A stretch of 64,000 nucleotides of DNA from Mesorhizobium sp. NFR06 (GTDB taxonomy: Bacteria > Pseudomonadota > Alphaproteobacteria > Rhizobiales > Rhizobiaceae), in assembly GCF_900115245.1 (NCBI RefSeq), contig NZ_FOVT01000005.1, forward strand, positions 266,627 through 330,626. Direction: 5' to 3'. The position numbers and the translations under genes were made by a program. How positions within the stretch are numbered: the first letter of the stretch is position 1; each line of letters opens with the position of its first letter. Positions 16,643 to 25,904 of this stretch are shown in pieces. The notes beneath the pieces are model-generated. The model did not search any database. It was not told the DNA's origin and saw only the letters and a program-made list of their open reading frames with translations.

Positions 16643-16856
16643 CTATCGGTTGTCGAGCTCGGCGCGGACGAGCTCGAGCCCGCGTCGGGTGATGCGATAA
16701 GGTCCGCCGTCCGTTGACCAAGCCGGGGTAGCGCCAGCCGTCGCGGGTCTGGCACTGGACCGAGGCGATCTTTCTGCTCTTGTTCTTTTCGATTTCGATG
16801 CGCCCGCCCTGCGCGAGCAGGTGCAGGACGCGCTGTTCGTTACGCGAAATATCCAT
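16643..16856 (-). pseudogene. yjhX: yjhX-family (UPF0386) gene broken by an internal deletion/frameshift
   Basis: The first 45 residues (MDISRNEQRVLHLLAQGGRI ... TRDGWRYPG) match the start of UPF0386/YjhX proteins. The last 24 (TDGGPYRITRRGLELVRAEL then DNR and stop) match the family end but in the next frame. Joined, they give about 69 residues against a usual ~85. So about 16 codons (near 16712-16724) seem missing and the frame is shifted. YjhX has been described as a toxin of a toxin-antitoxin pair (YjhX-YjhQ); no yjhQ-type acetyltransferase is adjacent. Either a decayed gene or an assembly error. Confidence 0.8.
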
Positions 16857-17138
16857 TGGAGAAAGTCCCGGGAAAACAACAAAAGCCGCCGCCGCGAGAC
16901 GTCGTGGCACGGGGTTTCAGGTTTTGCTGCCCTGCCTCGCTACGAGGTCAGGGCTTCACCGGGACTGAGCGTAAGTGGAGATCCACTCTCCATTGGAATG
17001 GTTGTCCCTATAGGCGAATACGGCGGAAAAGGCCAGTGTGCGGGCTTTGCGCTTGTCTCGCCGTGCTGTTTGCACTAGCGAAGTTGCGCACCGAAATGTG
17101 CATTAATGCATCCAAGAATTCTAAGTTCGCAGGCCCCC
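16857..17138. other. Intergenic region between yjhX remnant and gatB, with two inverted repeats
   Basis: No credible gene. It has a bulged 11/12-bp hairpin at 16929-16954 (gccctgcctcg-cta-cgaggtcagggc) and a perfect short palindrome agtgga-ga-tccact at 16974-16987. The gatB promoter must lie in the A/T-richer final 100 bases, but no consensus is obvious. Confidence 0.5.
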
Positions 17139-18638
17139 ATGAGCATCATCGACACCCGCACCCCCGACGCAAAACGTCTGATCGCCGGCGCCACCGGCGA
17201 CTGGGAAATCATCATCGGGCTCGAAGTGCATGCGCAAGTGATCTCGGATGCCAAGCTCTTCTCCGGCGCCTCGACGTCGTTTGGTGCCGCGTCCAACGCC
17301 AATGTCAGCCTGGTCGACGCGGCGATGCCGGGCATGTTGCCGGTCATCAACGAGGAATGCGTCAAGCAGGCGATCCGTACCGGCCTGGGACTGAAGGCGG
17401 CGATCAATCACAAGTCGGTCTTCGATCGGAAGAACTATTTCTACCCGGACCTGCCGCAGGGTTATCAGATCTCGCAGTTCAAGCAGCCGATCGTCGGCGA
17501 GGGCAAGGTGATCGTGTCCGTCGGCCCCGACCGCCAGGGCGAGTTCGAGGATATCGAGGTCGGCATCGAGCGCCTGCACCTGGAGCAGGACGCCGGTAAG
17601 TCGATGCACGACCAGCACCCGACCATGTCCTATGTCGATCTCAACCGCTCCGGCGTCGCGCTGATGGAGATCGTTTCCAAGCCCGATATGCGCTCGGCCG
17701 ACGAGGCCAAGGCCTATGTGACGAAGCTGCGCACCATCATGCGCTATCTCGGCACCTGCGACGGCAACATGGACGAGGGCTCGCTGCGCGCCGACGTCAA
17801 CGTCTCGGTGCGCCGTCCGGGCGGCGCCTTCGGCACGCGCTGCGAAATCAAGAACGTCAACTCGATCCGCTTCATCGGCCAGGCTATCGAATCCGAGGCG
17901 CGCCGGCAGATCGCCATCCTCGAGGATGGCGGCGCGATCGATCAGGAAACCAGGCTGTTCGATCCGAACAAGGGCGAGACGCGCTCCTTGCGCTCCAAGG
18001 AAGAGGCGCATGACTATCGCTATTTCCCGGATCCCGACCTTTTGCCGCTGGAATTCGACCAGGCCTATGTCGACGCCCTGGCACAGCATCTGCCGGAATT
18101 GCCCGACGACAAGAAGGCGCGGTTGATCGGCTCGCTCGGTCTGTCGACCTACGACGCCTCGGTGCTGGTGTCGGAAAAGTCGATCGCCGACTATTTCGAA
18201 AAGGTGGCCTCCGGGCGCGATGGCAAGCTCGCCGCCAACTGGGTCATCAACGACTTGCTCGGCGCTCTCAACAAAGCCGGCAAGGATATTGAAAATGCAC
18301 CGCTTTCGCCTGAGCAGCTCGGCGCCGTCATCGACCTGATCAAGGAAGGCACCATTTCCGGCAAGATCGCCAAGGACCTGTTCGAGATCGTCTGGAACGA
18401 AGGCGGCGATCCGCGCGCGCTCGTCGAGAGCCGTGGCATGAAGCAGGTCACCGACACCGGCGCCATCGAAAAGGCGGTCGACGAGGTCATTGCCACCAAC
18501 CCGGACAAGGCCGAGCAGGCGCGCGCCAAGCCGACCATGGCGGGGTGGTTTGTCGGCCAGGTGATGAAGGCGACCGGCGGCAAGGCCAACCCGCAGGCGG
18601 TCAACGACCTCGTCAAGATCAAGCTCGGCATCGAGTAG
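17139..18638 (+). CDS. gatB: Asp-tRNA(Asn)/Glu-tRNA(Gln) amidotransferase subunit B
   Basis: A 499-residue GatB subunit, which with GatA and GatC converts misacylated Glu-tRNA(Gln) (and Asp-tRNA(Asn)) to the amide form. Signatures: [13 protein letters not shown] near residue 27, [15 protein letters not shown] near 100, and the [20 protein letters not shown] block. The C-terminal YqeY-like tail contains [19 protein letters not shown] start at [13 protein letters not shown]; an extension of 11 residues upstream is unlikely. gatA/gatC are not in the window. A GNAT gene follows four bases after the stop. Confidence 0.97.
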   Translation: MSIIDTRTPDAKRLIAGATGDWEIIIGLEVHAQVISDAKLFSGASTSFGAASNANVSLVDAAMPGMLPVINEECVKQAIRTGLGLKAAINHKSVFDRKNYFYPDLPQGYQISQFKQPIVGEGKVIVSVGPDRQGEFEDIEVGIERLHLEQDAGKSMHDQHPTMSYVDLNRSGVALMEIVSKPDMRSADEAKAYVTKLRTIMRYLGTCDGNMDEGSLRADVNVSVRRPGGAFGTRCEIKNVNSIRFIGQAIESEARRQIAILEDGGAIDQETRLFDPNKGETRSLRSKEEAHDYRYFPDPDLLPLEFDQAYVDALAQHLPELPDDKKARLIGSLGLSTYDASVLVSEKSIADYFEKVASGRDGKLAANWVINDLLGALNKAGKDIENAPLSPEQLGAVIDLIKEGTISGKIAKDLFEIVWNEGGDPRALVESRGMKQVTDTGAIEKAVDEVIATNPDKAEQARAKPTMAGWFVGQVMKATGGKANPQAVNDLVKIKLGIE

Positions 18639-18642
18639 GGCG

Positions 18643-19131
18643 GTGTTTGTCCGCACCGCCAGCGATCGCGATCTTGTTGCGGTCCGTGCGCTGCTGGTCG
18701 AGACCTGGCATGCGACGTATGACGCCATTTATGGCGTCGAGCGGGTGACCGAGATCACCGACGACTGGCATTCGATCGCCTCGCTCAAGGCGCGGCTGAC
18801 GCGGCCGAATTCCGAGTTCCTGGTCGCTGATGACGGCAGGCGGCTCGGCGGTATGGCGTTCGCCGCCGCCACCACCGACCCGAAGATCGTCCTCCTGAGC
18901 CAGCTCTACGTGCACCCGGCCTGCCAGCGGCAAGGGATCGGCCAATCGCTGCTCGACGAGGTCGAGGCCAGCTTTCCGGAGATGCATACGCTGCGCCTCG
19001 AGGTCGAGGAAGCCAATGCCGTGGCGATCGCTTTCTACGAGGCGAATGGGTTCCGGCCTGCAGGCAGGACCGCCGATTGCGGCGGCAATTCGGGATTGCC
19101 CGCGCTCATCCTGGAGAAGCGGCTCGGCTAG
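18643..19131 (+). CDS. GNAT-family N-acetyltransferase
   Basis: A 162-residue acetyltransferase starting at GTG, four bases after gatB, so probably translated from the same mRNA. The acetyl-CoA-binding motif A is LSQLYVHPACQRQGIGQSLL at about residues 86-105 (Q/RxxGxG/A form QRQGIG). Motif B follows with AIAFYEANGFRPAGRT near residue 129. Substrate is unknown; linkage to gatB may be only positional. Confidence 0.9.
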   Translation: MFVRTASDRDLVAVRALLVETWHATYDAIYGVERVTEITDDWHSIASLKARLTRPNSEFLVADDGRRLGGMAFAAATTDPKIVLLSQLYVHPACQRQGIGQSLLDEVEASFPEMHTLRLEVEEANAVAIAFYEANGFRPAGRTADCGGNSGLPALILEKRLG

Positions 19132-19265
19132 GTCGCCCGCGTGCATGCCGTTACATCATCGCGCGGTTTTGATTTGATCGCGCCTATCCGCCCGATCAAA
19201 CCTGTTCCTCGCAGCGCTCGCACCCGCCACAAGGCAAGGGGCGCCGCTCGCTGAGGGGGGAAACC

Positions 19266-19959
19266 ATGCCGAGCCTGCCGGAACTGATGCCGACCGAAGT
19301 GTCGGACGAGACTTTTGGCGGCGTGACTTATCACGTCGCCGGCGAACTGGTGCCGGTGCTGTCGGTCGATGTGACCAACATGCCGGTCTATTTCGAACAC
19401 CACATTCTGCTTTGGAAGAACACCACGATCAGCATCGGTCTGAAGTCGCTGCGCGGCGCGCTGAAACGCATGATCGCCGGCATGCAGATTTTCGTCACCG
19501 AGGCGTCCGGGCCGGGCGTCATTGCTTTCAGCCGTGACGGACCGGGCCATAACGTGCCGATCCATCTGCGGCGCGGCGAGGAGATCCAGGTGCGCGAGCA
19601 TTCTCGCCGCCACGGCCAGCGTCGACTACACCTTCGAGCGCGTGCGCGGACTGGGAACGATGCTGTTCGGCCAGAGCGGCTTCTTCATCGATCGCTTCCG
19701 TGGCGAGTCCGGCGACGGCATCGTCTGGCTGCACGGCTACGGCAATGTCTTCGAGAAGGTGCTGGCGCCAGGCGAGACCATCGACGTCGAGCCCGGCGGC
19801 TGGCTGTTCAAGGACGCTTCGGTGAAGATGGATACCAGGATCGATCGGCTTTCCAGCGGCTTCTTCGGCGCCGCCATGAACTTCGTCGTCAATCGCTTTA
19901 CCGGGCCTGGCCGTGTCGGCATCCAGTCGATGTACCTGCACATGCCATCGGACGAATAA
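19266..19959 (+). pseudogene. AIM24/TIGR00266-family gene with frameshift
   Basis: The first 112 codons (MPSLPELMPTEVSDETFGG ... EEIQVREH) read in one frame. From 19600 the family sequence continues in another frame (ILAATASVDYTFERVRGLG ... GRVGIQSMYLHMPSDE). Both halves match the AIM24-like family, which has beta-rich proteins of unclear function, so this is one gene broken at 19598-19605. Compared with an uninterrupted family pattern, about five bases appear lost. The rest is undamaged, so the break is recent or an assembly error. It stands alone between GNAT and panC. Confidence 0.82.
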
Positions 19960-19995
19960 GAGGGCGCGCCTGATCCGGATGCATTGAGCCCTCGG

Positions 19996-20847
19996 TCAGG
20001 TGGAGGGAATTTCCACATTGTCGATCAGCCTTGTCGTGCCGAGCCAGGCTGCCGCGAGCAGGCGGCCGTCGCGATCCCGCTGCCAAGGCTTGAGCGTGAC
20101 GCTCGTGCGGGCGGCGACATAGTCGACCTTCCGGAAGCCGGCGGAGACCAGGGCCTTTACAGCGGCATCCGTGGCGCCAGCTTGATCCGCGCCGGCCGAA
20201 AGTGCGGCCGCCGTGCGGCGAAGGATCACGTTGAGCTTGCACGCGGTTTCGAGCTCGGCCGCGCCGAGATACGCATTGCGCGACGACATGGCGAGGCCGT
20301 GGGCGTCGCGCACGGTCGGCGCGCCGACGATCTCGACGGGCAGGTCGAGATCGCGGCAGAGCTGCCTGACGACGCAAAGCTGCTGGTAGTCCTTCTCACC
20401 GAACACGGCGCAATCGGGCGCCGCCTGCAGGAAGAGCTTGGCCACCACGGTCGCGACGCCATCGAAGAAACTCGGCCTGAAATCCGTTTCGAGGCCAAAG
20501 GAGGGGCCGCCCACCGAAATCTTGGTGGCGAAGCCATCGGGGTACATTTCGCTCACGCCTGGGGTGAAGGCCAGATGCGCGCCCGCATCCCGCAGCTGGT
20601 CGAGATCGCGCGCCAGGTGGCGCGGATATTTGTCGAGATCTTCCGTCGGCGCGAACTGGGTCGGATTGACGAAGATCGAAACGACGCAGCGATCGGCCCG
20701 TTCGAGCGCGATCCTGACCAGCGAGATATGGCCGTCATGCAATGCGCCCATGGTCGGCACCATGGCGACCCCGAGACCGGCCCGCCGCCAGTCCCGAACC
20801 TGCGCGCGAAGGGCGGTGACGCTGTCGACGACGATTGGCTCGTTCAT
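19996..20847 (-). CDS. panC: Pantoate--beta-alanine ligase (pantothenate synthetase)
   Basis: The 283-residue enzyme condenses D-pantoate with beta-alanine using ATP, the last step to pantothenate. The HIGH-type ATP site is in PTMGALHDGHISLVRIAL (about residues 31-48), and the KMSKS-equivalent is MSSRNAYLGAAELE near residue 187. FGEKDYQQLCVVRQL near residue 150 is also characteristic. Its ATG overlaps the panB stop by four bases, so panB-panC is a coupled operon. panD is not in the window. Confidence 0.97.
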   Translation of the reverse strand: MNEPIVVDSVTALRAQVRDWRRAGLGVAMVPTMGALHDGHISLVRIALERADRCVVSIFVNPTQFAPTEDLDKYPRHLARDLDQLRDAGAHLAFTPGVSEMYPDGFATKISVGGPSFGLETDFRPSFFDGVATVVAKLFLQAAPDCAVFGEKDYQQLCVVRQLCRDLDLPVEIVGAPTVRDAHGLAMSSRNAYLGAAELETACKLNVILRRTAAALSAGADQAGATDAAVKALVSAGFRKVDYVAARTSVTLKPWQRDRDGRLLAAAWLGTTRLIDNVEIPST

Positions 20848-21683
20848 GTCTCGTCCTTGCCGGATGCCGTCGTGAAGACGTGGTCTGAACCGGGAAAGGC
20901 GCGGCTGCGGACCTCAGCGGCGTAGCGCGCCGCCGCATCCGCAATCACACGGCGCAAGTCTGCATATTCCTTGACGAATTTCGGCACGCGATCAACGGTC
21001 ATGCCGACCATGTCGTCGATCACCAGGATCTGGCCGTCGCAGTCGGCGCTGGCGCCGATACCGATGGTCGGTATGGAAATATGACGGGTCAGCTTCGCGG
21101 CCACGGCCTCCATCGTGCCCTCGATGACGAGCGAGAAGGCGCCGGCTTTTTCAACCGCTTCGGCATCGTGCAACAGCGCGGCGATATTTTCCTCCGTCCG
21201 GCCCTTGATCTTGTAGCCGCCGTCCTTTTCCACCGATTGCGGCTGCAGGCCGATGTGGCCCATGACCGCGACTCCTTCGGCCACGATCGCCGCGATCTGG
21301 GCGGCCATATCGACGCCGCCTTCGAGCTTCACGGCCTGGCAGCCTGTTTCCTCGACGATACGCCTTGCCGACGCCGCGGCCCGTGCCGGCGAGGCCTCAT
21401 AGCTGCCGGCCGGCATGTCGACCACGACGCAGGCTTTGGCCGAGCCGCGCATCACGGCCTGCCCGTGCGCGATCATCATCTCCAGCGAGGCGCCGAGCGT
21501 CGTGGCGTGGCCGTGCAGGACCATGGCGACGCTGTCACCGACCAGGAGCAGGTCGACATGTGGATCGAGCAGGCGGGCGACGGGATAGGTGTAAGCGGTG
21601 AGGCAGACGATCGGCACGCCACCCTTGCGGCGGCGAATGTCTTCGGCGTCGATCCGGCGGTCGGCGGACGGATCCCGGGTCAA
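20844..21683 (-). CDS. panB: 3-methyl-2-oxobutanoate hydroxymethyltransferase
   Basis: The 279-residue enzyme makes ketopantoate from alpha-ketoisovalerate and methylene-tetrahydrofolate. Metal and substrate residues are visible in LLLVGDSVAMVLHGHATTLG (about residues 46-65), VVDMPAGSYEASP and AVMGHIGLQPQSV. The start is MTRDPSADRRIDAEDI, with the TIM-barrel core starting near residue 13. First gene of the panB-panC operon; its promoter lies within the ~210-base region shared with the divergent NDUFA12 gene. Confidence 0.97.
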   Translation of the reverse strand: MTRDPSADRRIDAEDIRRRKGGVPIVCLTAYTYPVARLLDPHVDLLLVGDSVAMVLHGHATTLGASLEMMIAHGQAVMRGSAKACVVVDMPAGSYEASPARAAASARRIVEETGCQAVKLEGGVDMAAQIAAIVAEGVAVMGHIGLQPQSVEKDGGYKIKGRTEENIAALLHDAEAVEKAGAFSLVIEGTMEAVAAKLTRHISIPTIGIGASADCDGQILVIDDMVGMTVDRVPKFVKEYADLRRVIADAAARYAAEVRSRAFPGSDHVFTTASGKDET

Positions 21684-21896
21684 TCGTCACCTCCCTCAAG
21701 GCGTGCCCGAAATAGGCGGGCCGAGCTTTAGAAAGACAGGCAGCGCTTGGCAAGCCGCGTTGTAGCCGGCAGGGCGGCTGCATCGATTTAATGCACGAAG
21801 CATTTGCGTTTGGGTTATGGCAAAACCCTTGCCTTCGTTGTGGCGTGACGCCATAAGCAGGGGAAAGGCGCAGCCGCTGCCGCCGCGAGGATCTGG

Positions 21897-22295
21897 ATGA
21901 AAACTTTCCTGCTGCAGTTTTTCACCTGGTGGAACAGCCAGACGCTCGGCACCCGCTTCCACACCTGGCGCTTCGGCAAGAGGGTCGGCGAGGACGAAGC
22001 CGGCAACGTCTACTATGAGGGCGGCATCGATTCGGAAGGCCGGACCCGCCGCTGGGTCATCTATCGCGACTATTCGGAAGCCTCGAAGATCCCGCCGGGC
22101 TGGCATGGCTGGATTCACCACCGCGTCGACACACCTCCATCGAGCGAGAGCTACAAGGCTCGCGAGTGGCAGAAAGAGCATCGGCCGAACCTGACCGGAA
22201 CGCCCGGCGCCTATCGTCCGCAGGGTTCCATTCTGACCAACCAGCACCGCCCGCAGGTGACCGGCGACTACGACGCCTGGACGCCCGGATCTTAA
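21897..22295 (+). CDS. NADH:ubiquinone oxidoreductase accessory subunit NDUFA12 family
   Basis: A 132-residue alphaproteobacterial homologue of the mitochondrial complex I subunit NDUFA12 (B17.2). The family pattern is seen in VGEDEAGNVYYE (residues 30-41), RTRRWVIYRDYSEASKIPPG and WHGWIHHRVDTPPS near residue 70, ending NLTGTPGAYRPQGS. Located away from the main nuo operon, as is usual in rhizobia. In these bacteria it is a peripheral complex I subunit on the cytosolic side. Confidence 0.93.
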   Translation: MKTFLLQFFTWWNSQTLGTRFHTWRFGKRVGEDEAGNVYYEGGIDSEGRTRRWVIYRDYSEASKIPPGWHGWIHHRVDTPPSSESYKAREWQKEHRPNLTGTPGAYRPQGSILTNQHRPQVTGDYDAWTPGS

Positions 22296-22420
22296 TCCTT
22301 TCCGCTGCACAGGTTCGGTCCTTTGTCGCCACAATTGGCGTTTAGCTGCTTGCTGATGGCGCAGCCACGATTAGCCTTGGGCATTGAAGAATCACCCGGG
22401 CGCAACCACCGGTATTTCGC

Positions 22421-22978
22421 ATGAGCTCTTTCGGCCAAATCTCAAAGGCGCTGATCGCGGCGACGTCCATTCTGGTTGCCGCCCCGGCGGGCGTCGCCGC
22501 CGCGCAGGCGCCGGCCGCCGCGCCTTCGTCCTCCGACCGCATCACCAATCCGGTGGCCGAGTTCGCCGGCATCGACAAGATCACCGGCCGCATCATCACC
22601 TTCGACGTCTATATCGACGAAACCGTGCAGTTCGGCGCTTTGCAGGTGACGCCGCGCGTCTGCTATTCGCGGCCGGACACCGAGCAGCCCAAGACCGATT
22701 CCTTCGTCGAGGTCGACGAAATCACGCTTGACCGCAAGATCCGTCGCATCTTCACCGGCTGGATGTTTGCCGAAAGCCCTGGCCTCAATGCGGTCGAGCA
22801 CGCCGTCTATGACGTCTGGCTCAAGGGCTGCAAGCAGAAGTCCGACGTGCCGCCGCCGACCGCGGCCAAGGCCGACGCGACCAAGCCGAACATCGAGGCC
22901 GCCAAGCCCAAGGCTCCGGCGCAACCTGCCGACGCCGCGCCCGAACCGGCTGACGACGAGCCCGCCACCGCAAACTGA
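22421..22978 (+). CDS. DUF2155 domain secreted protein
   Basis: A 185-residue exported protein. A signal-like N-terminus (ALIAATSILVAAPAGVAAA, cleaved near residue 29) precedes the DUF2155 core at about residues 38-130: ITGRIITFDVYIDETVQFG, then LQVTPRVCYSRP and IFTGWMFAESPGLNAVEH. The C-terminal 45 residues are Ala/Pro/Lys-rich and low complexity. The domain follows NDUFA12 in many Alphaproteobacteria, a conserved neighbourhood without known function. Two cysteines could form a disulfide in the periplasm. Confidence 0.88.
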   Translation: MSSFGQISKALIAATSILVAAPAGVAAAQAPAAAPSSSDRITNPVAEFAGIDKITGRIITFDVYIDETVQFGALQVTPRVCYSRPDTEQPKTDSFVEVDEITLDRKIRRIFTGWMFAESPGLNAVEHAVYDVWLKGCKQKSDVPPPTAAKADATKPNIEAAKPKAPAQPADAAPEPADDEPATAN

Positions 22979-23039
22979 TCTCGGAACCTGCCCGCTCTTC
23001 AGCCGTTCCAAATTGGCGACAGGCGAGGAGGATTGCGCG

Positions 23040-23420
23040 ATGGCCACGAAGCCGATCACCGCCAACAAGGAAGAACTCCTCGATATCGAGAGAGGGTTCT
23101 GGACCGGCGATTCCGCCTATTATGAAGCCAATGCCGACACGGAATGCCTGGTCGCGTTTCCACAGATGGCCAAGGCTATGACCAATGCGCAATTGGCGGA
23201 GACGGCCAGCAAGCCCAATCGCTGGCGCGACCTCGACATAAAGTTGAAGGGCATGATCGAACCCGGCAGCGACATCGTCATGCTGACCTACGATGCGCGC
23301 GCGACGCGAGAGAACGGGGAGCGCTATGCCGCCCTCGTCAGCACCGGCTATGTCCACCGTGTCAACGGCTGGAAGATGATGTTCCATGCGCAGGCGCCGC
23401 TGGATAGAGCGCAAGACTGA
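23040..23420 (+). CDS. NTF2-like/DUF4440-type protein
   Basis: A 126-residue protein with the cone-shaped NTF2-like pattern: an N-terminal helix ELLDIERGFWTGDSAYYEAN, a central SDIVMLTYDARATRENGERY and a C-terminal strand GYVHRVNGWKMMFHAQAPL. A GGCGAGGAGG ribosome site precedes the ATG. Such proteins may bind or isomerise small ligands; none can be named here. It converges with aat, leaving three bases between the stops. Confidence 0.8.
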   Translation: MATKPITANKEELLDIERGFWTGDSAYYEANADTECLVAFPQMAKAMTNAQLAETASKPNRWRDLDIKLKGMIEPGSDIVMLTYDARATRENGERYAALVSTGYVHRVNGWKMMFHAQAPLDRAQD

Positions 23421-23423
23421 TCC

Positions 23424-24041
23424 TCAGGGATAGAACACGGCCTCGCCCTTCAACGCCTCGGCCAGCAGCTTCTCATACTGGCCGCGCGGCACGTCGACGG
23501 CGCCGAAGCGCTTCAAATGCTCGGTGGTGAACTGCGTGTCGAGCAGCGCGAAGCCGCGCGCCTTCAACCGTTCGACGAGATGGTAGAGACAGGTCTTTGA
23601 AGCGTCGGTCTCCCTGGCGAACATGCTTTCGCCGAAGAACACCCTTCCCAGCGAAACGCCATAGAGACCGCCGACCAGGCGTTCCTCGCGCCACGCTTCG
23701 ACCGAATGGCAGTGGCCCAGGCGAAAAAGCTCGACATAGGCTTCGCGGATCGGCGCATTGATCCAGGTCGAGCGGCGCTCCTCGCGCTTTTCAGCGCAAC
23801 CCTCGATCGTCGCCTCGAAGTCGAAGTCGTAGCGGATGTCGAACGGATGCCTGCGGATCGTCTTCTTGAGGCTGCGCGGCGTATGGAATCCATCCAGCGG
23901 AATGATGCCGCGCGTTTCCGGCCGCACCCAGAACACTTCCGGGTCGTTGGCGCTTTCGGCCATCGGGAAGACGCCCGAGGCATAGGCCCTGAGCAAGAGA
24001 TCGGTTGGTATGCGATAGCCTGGCGCGTAGGGTCGGGTCAT
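23424..24041 (-). CDS. aat: Leucyl/phenylalanyl-tRNA--protein transferase
   Basis: The 205-residue enzyme transfers Leu or Phe from tRNA to N-terminal Arg/Lys of proteins, feeding the ClpS/ClpAP N-end rule pathway. Typical blocks: [20 protein letters not shown] (residues 18-37), [17 protein letters not shown] and a [17 protein letters not shown] block near residue 127. Its length is normal for rhizobia (E. coli is longer at the N-terminus). It follows accC on the same strand with a 12-base gap, so the accB-accC-aat set is likely co-transcribed. Confidence 0.96.
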   Translation of the reverse strand: MTRPYAPGYRIPTDLLLRAYASGVFPMAESANDPEVFWVRPETRGIIPLDGFHTPRSLKKTIRRHPFDIRYDFDFEATIEGCAEKREERRSTWINAPIREAYVELFRLGHCHSVEAWREERLVGGLYGVSLGRVFFGESMFARETDASKTCLYHLVERLKARGFALLDTQFTTEHLKRFGAVDVPRGQYEKLLAEALKGEAVFYP

Positions 24042-24053
24042 CGCGTTCCCGTG

Positions 24054-25397
24054 CTATTCACCCTTGGCCAGGTATTTTTCCAGCCAGTGGATGTCGTAGT
24101 CGCCATTGGCGATGTCGGGATTGCCGACAAGGTCGCGGAACAGCGGCAGCGTCGTCTTGATGCCGTCGACGACGAATTCGTCGAGCGCGCGGCGCAGCCG
24201 CATCATGCATTCGACGCGGTTGCGGCCGTGCACGATGAGCTTGCCGATCAGGCTGTCGTAATAGGGTGGGATCTTGTAGCCGGAATAGACGCCGGAATCG
24301 ACGCGGATGCCGAGGCCGCCAGGCGTGTGGAAATGCGTGATCGTGCCGGGCGAGGGCGTGAAGGTGCGCGCGTCCTCGGCGTTGATGCGGCACTCGATGG
24401 CATGGCCATTGAACTTGATGTCTTCCTGCCTCACCGACAGCCCTCCGCCCGAGGCGACGCGGATCTGCTCATGCACGAGGTCGATGCCGGTGATCGCCTC
24501 GGTCACCGGGTGCTCGACCTGCAGACGGGTGTTCATCTCGATGAAATAGAACTCGCCATTCTCATACAGGAATTCGATCGTGCCGGCACCGGAATAGCCC
24601 AGATCGGCGATCGCCTTGGCGCAGATGCCGCCGATGCGCGAGCGCTCCTCGGCGTTGAGCGCGGGCGAATTGGCTTCCTCCCAGACCTTCTGGTGGCGGC
24701 GCTGCAGCGAGCAGTCACGCTCGCCGAAATGCACGCCGCGGCCGGCGCCGTCGCCGAACACCTGTACTTCGATATGGCGCGGCTTCTGCAGATACTTCTC
24801 GATATAGACGGCATCGTCGCCGAAGGCCGCACCCGCCTCCGACCTTGCCGTCTGCAACGCGACTTCGAGATCCGCCTCGGTGTGCGCCACCTTCATGCCG
24901 CGCCCGCCGCCGCCGGCGGAAGCCTTGATGATCACCGGATAGCCGATCTCGGCGGCGACGCGCTTGGCTTCCTTCTCCTCGCTGATCGCGCCGTCGGAGC
25001 CAGGCACGACGGGGATGCCGAGCCGCTTTGCGGTGCGCTTGGCCTCGATCTTGTCGCCCATGACGCGGATATGGTCGCCCGACGGGCCGATGAAGGTGAT
25101 GTTGTGGGCGGCAAGGATGTCGGCGAACTTGGCGTTTTCCGACAGGAAGCCGTAGCCCGGATGCACGGCGTCGGCGCCGGTGATCTCGCAGGCGGCGACG
25201 ATCTGGTGGATGTTGAGATAGCTTTCGCGCGAGGGCGGCGGGCCGATGCACACACTCTCGTCGGCAAGCCGCACATGCATGGCGTCGGAATCCGCGGTCG
25301 AATGGACCACCACCGTCTGGATGCCGAGTTCCTTGCAGGCGCGCAGCACCCGGAGCGCGATTTCGCCACGGTTGGCGATGAGGATCTTCTGGAACAT
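24054..25397 (-). CDS. accC: Acetyl-CoA carboxylase biotin carboxylase subunit
   Basis: The 447-residue enzyme carboxylates biotin on AccB with ATP and bicarbonate, the first step of fatty acid synthesis. The N-terminal KILIANRGEIALRVLRACKE, the ATP-grasp glycine loop KASAGGGGRGMKVAHTEADL (about residues 160-179), and the metal/catalytic FIEMNTRLQVEHPVTE near residue 285 are all intact. I begin at MFQKILIANRG; the frame runs nine residues further into the accB gene. It follows accB with an overlap or near-contact. Confidence 0.98.
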   Translation of the reverse strand: MFQKILIANRGEIALRVLRACKELGIQTVVVHSTADSDAMHVRLADESVCIGPPPSRESYLNIHQIVAACEITGADAVHPGYGFLSENAKFADILAAHNITFIGPSGDHIRVMGDKIEAKRTAKRLGIPVVPGSDGAISEEKEAKRVAAEIGYPVIIKASAGGGGRGMKVAHTEADLEVALQTARSEAGAAFGDDAVYIEKYLQKPRHIEVQVFGDGAGRGVHFGERDCSLQRRHQKVWEEANSPALNAEERSRIGGICAKAIADLGYSGAGTIEFLYENGEFYFIEMNTRLQVEHPVTEAITGIDLVHEQIRVASGGGLSVRQEDIKFNGHAIECRINAEDARTFTPSPGTITHFHTPGGLGIRVDSGVYSGYKIPPYYDSLIGKLIVHGRNRVECMMRLRRALDEFVVDGIKTTLPLFRDLVGNPDIANGDYDIHWLEKYLAKGE

Positions 25398-25416
25398 CTG
25401 TTGACTGTTCCCGGCC

Positions 25417-25878
25417 TTACTCAAGGACCACTAGCGGCATTCCGTACTCGACCGGCTGGGCATCCTCGATGAGGATCGCCGTCACCGTGCCGGCGCGCGG
25501 CGAGGGGATCTGGTTCATCGTCTTCATCGCCTCGATGATGAGCAGCGTCTGGCCTTCCTTCACCTTCTGGCCGATCTCGACGAACGGCTTGGCGTCGGGC
25601 GAGGGCGCCAGATAGGCCGTGCCGACCATAGGCGAAGGCACGGCGTTCTTGGACGGATCGGCGGCCACGGCTGCGGCCGCCGCACCGGACTGAGCCGTCG
25701 CGGCTACGGGAGCTGCGGCGATCGGCGCGGCAACCGCATGAACGGCCTGTGTCTGGCGCGATACGCGCACCTTGAGATCGCCGAGCTCAACCTCGATCTC
25801 GGTCAGGTTGGTGTCGTTCAGAATGCCCGCCAGGTCGCGAATCAGCTGTTGGTCAACACCGTTCTTTTTTATCGACAT
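25417..25878 (-). CDS. accB: Acetyl-CoA carboxylase biotin carboxyl carrier protein
   Basis: A 153-residue BCCP. The N-terminal ~60 residues ([20 protein letters not shown]) form the subunit-contact region, a flexible Ala/Pro linker spans about 55-75, and the biotinyl domain ends with the lysine acceptor in [15 protein letters not shown] near residue 115. Start chosen at [10 protein letters not shown]. It is followed by accC, and aroQ lies immediately upstream (26 bases from its stop to this start), so aroQ-accB-accC may form one transcript. Confidence 0.97.
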   Translation of the reverse strand: MSIKKNGVDQQLIRDLAGILNDTNLTEIEVELGDLKVRVSRQTQAVHAVAAPIAAAPVAATAQSGAAAAAVAADPSKNAVPSPMVGTAYLAPSPDAKPFVEIGQKVKEGQTLLIIEAMKTMNQIPSPRAGTVTAILIEDAQPVEYGMPLVVLE

Positions 25879-25904
25879 TTTCGAGCCTTCTGTTTGGGGG
25901 CCGG

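Noticed and set aside
16563..16910. A longer intact minus-strand protein covering yjhX
   Set aside because: The frame only appears intact because it runs on after the break into sequence without family similarity; the real family C-terminus is in the other frame.
24054..25472. Long plus-strand frame opposite accC (and similar long frames opposite gatB, prfB, mrcA, rne)
   Set aside because: High-GC antisense shadows of highly conserved genes; amino acid composition is Arg/Asp/Val/Gly-rich with no motifs.
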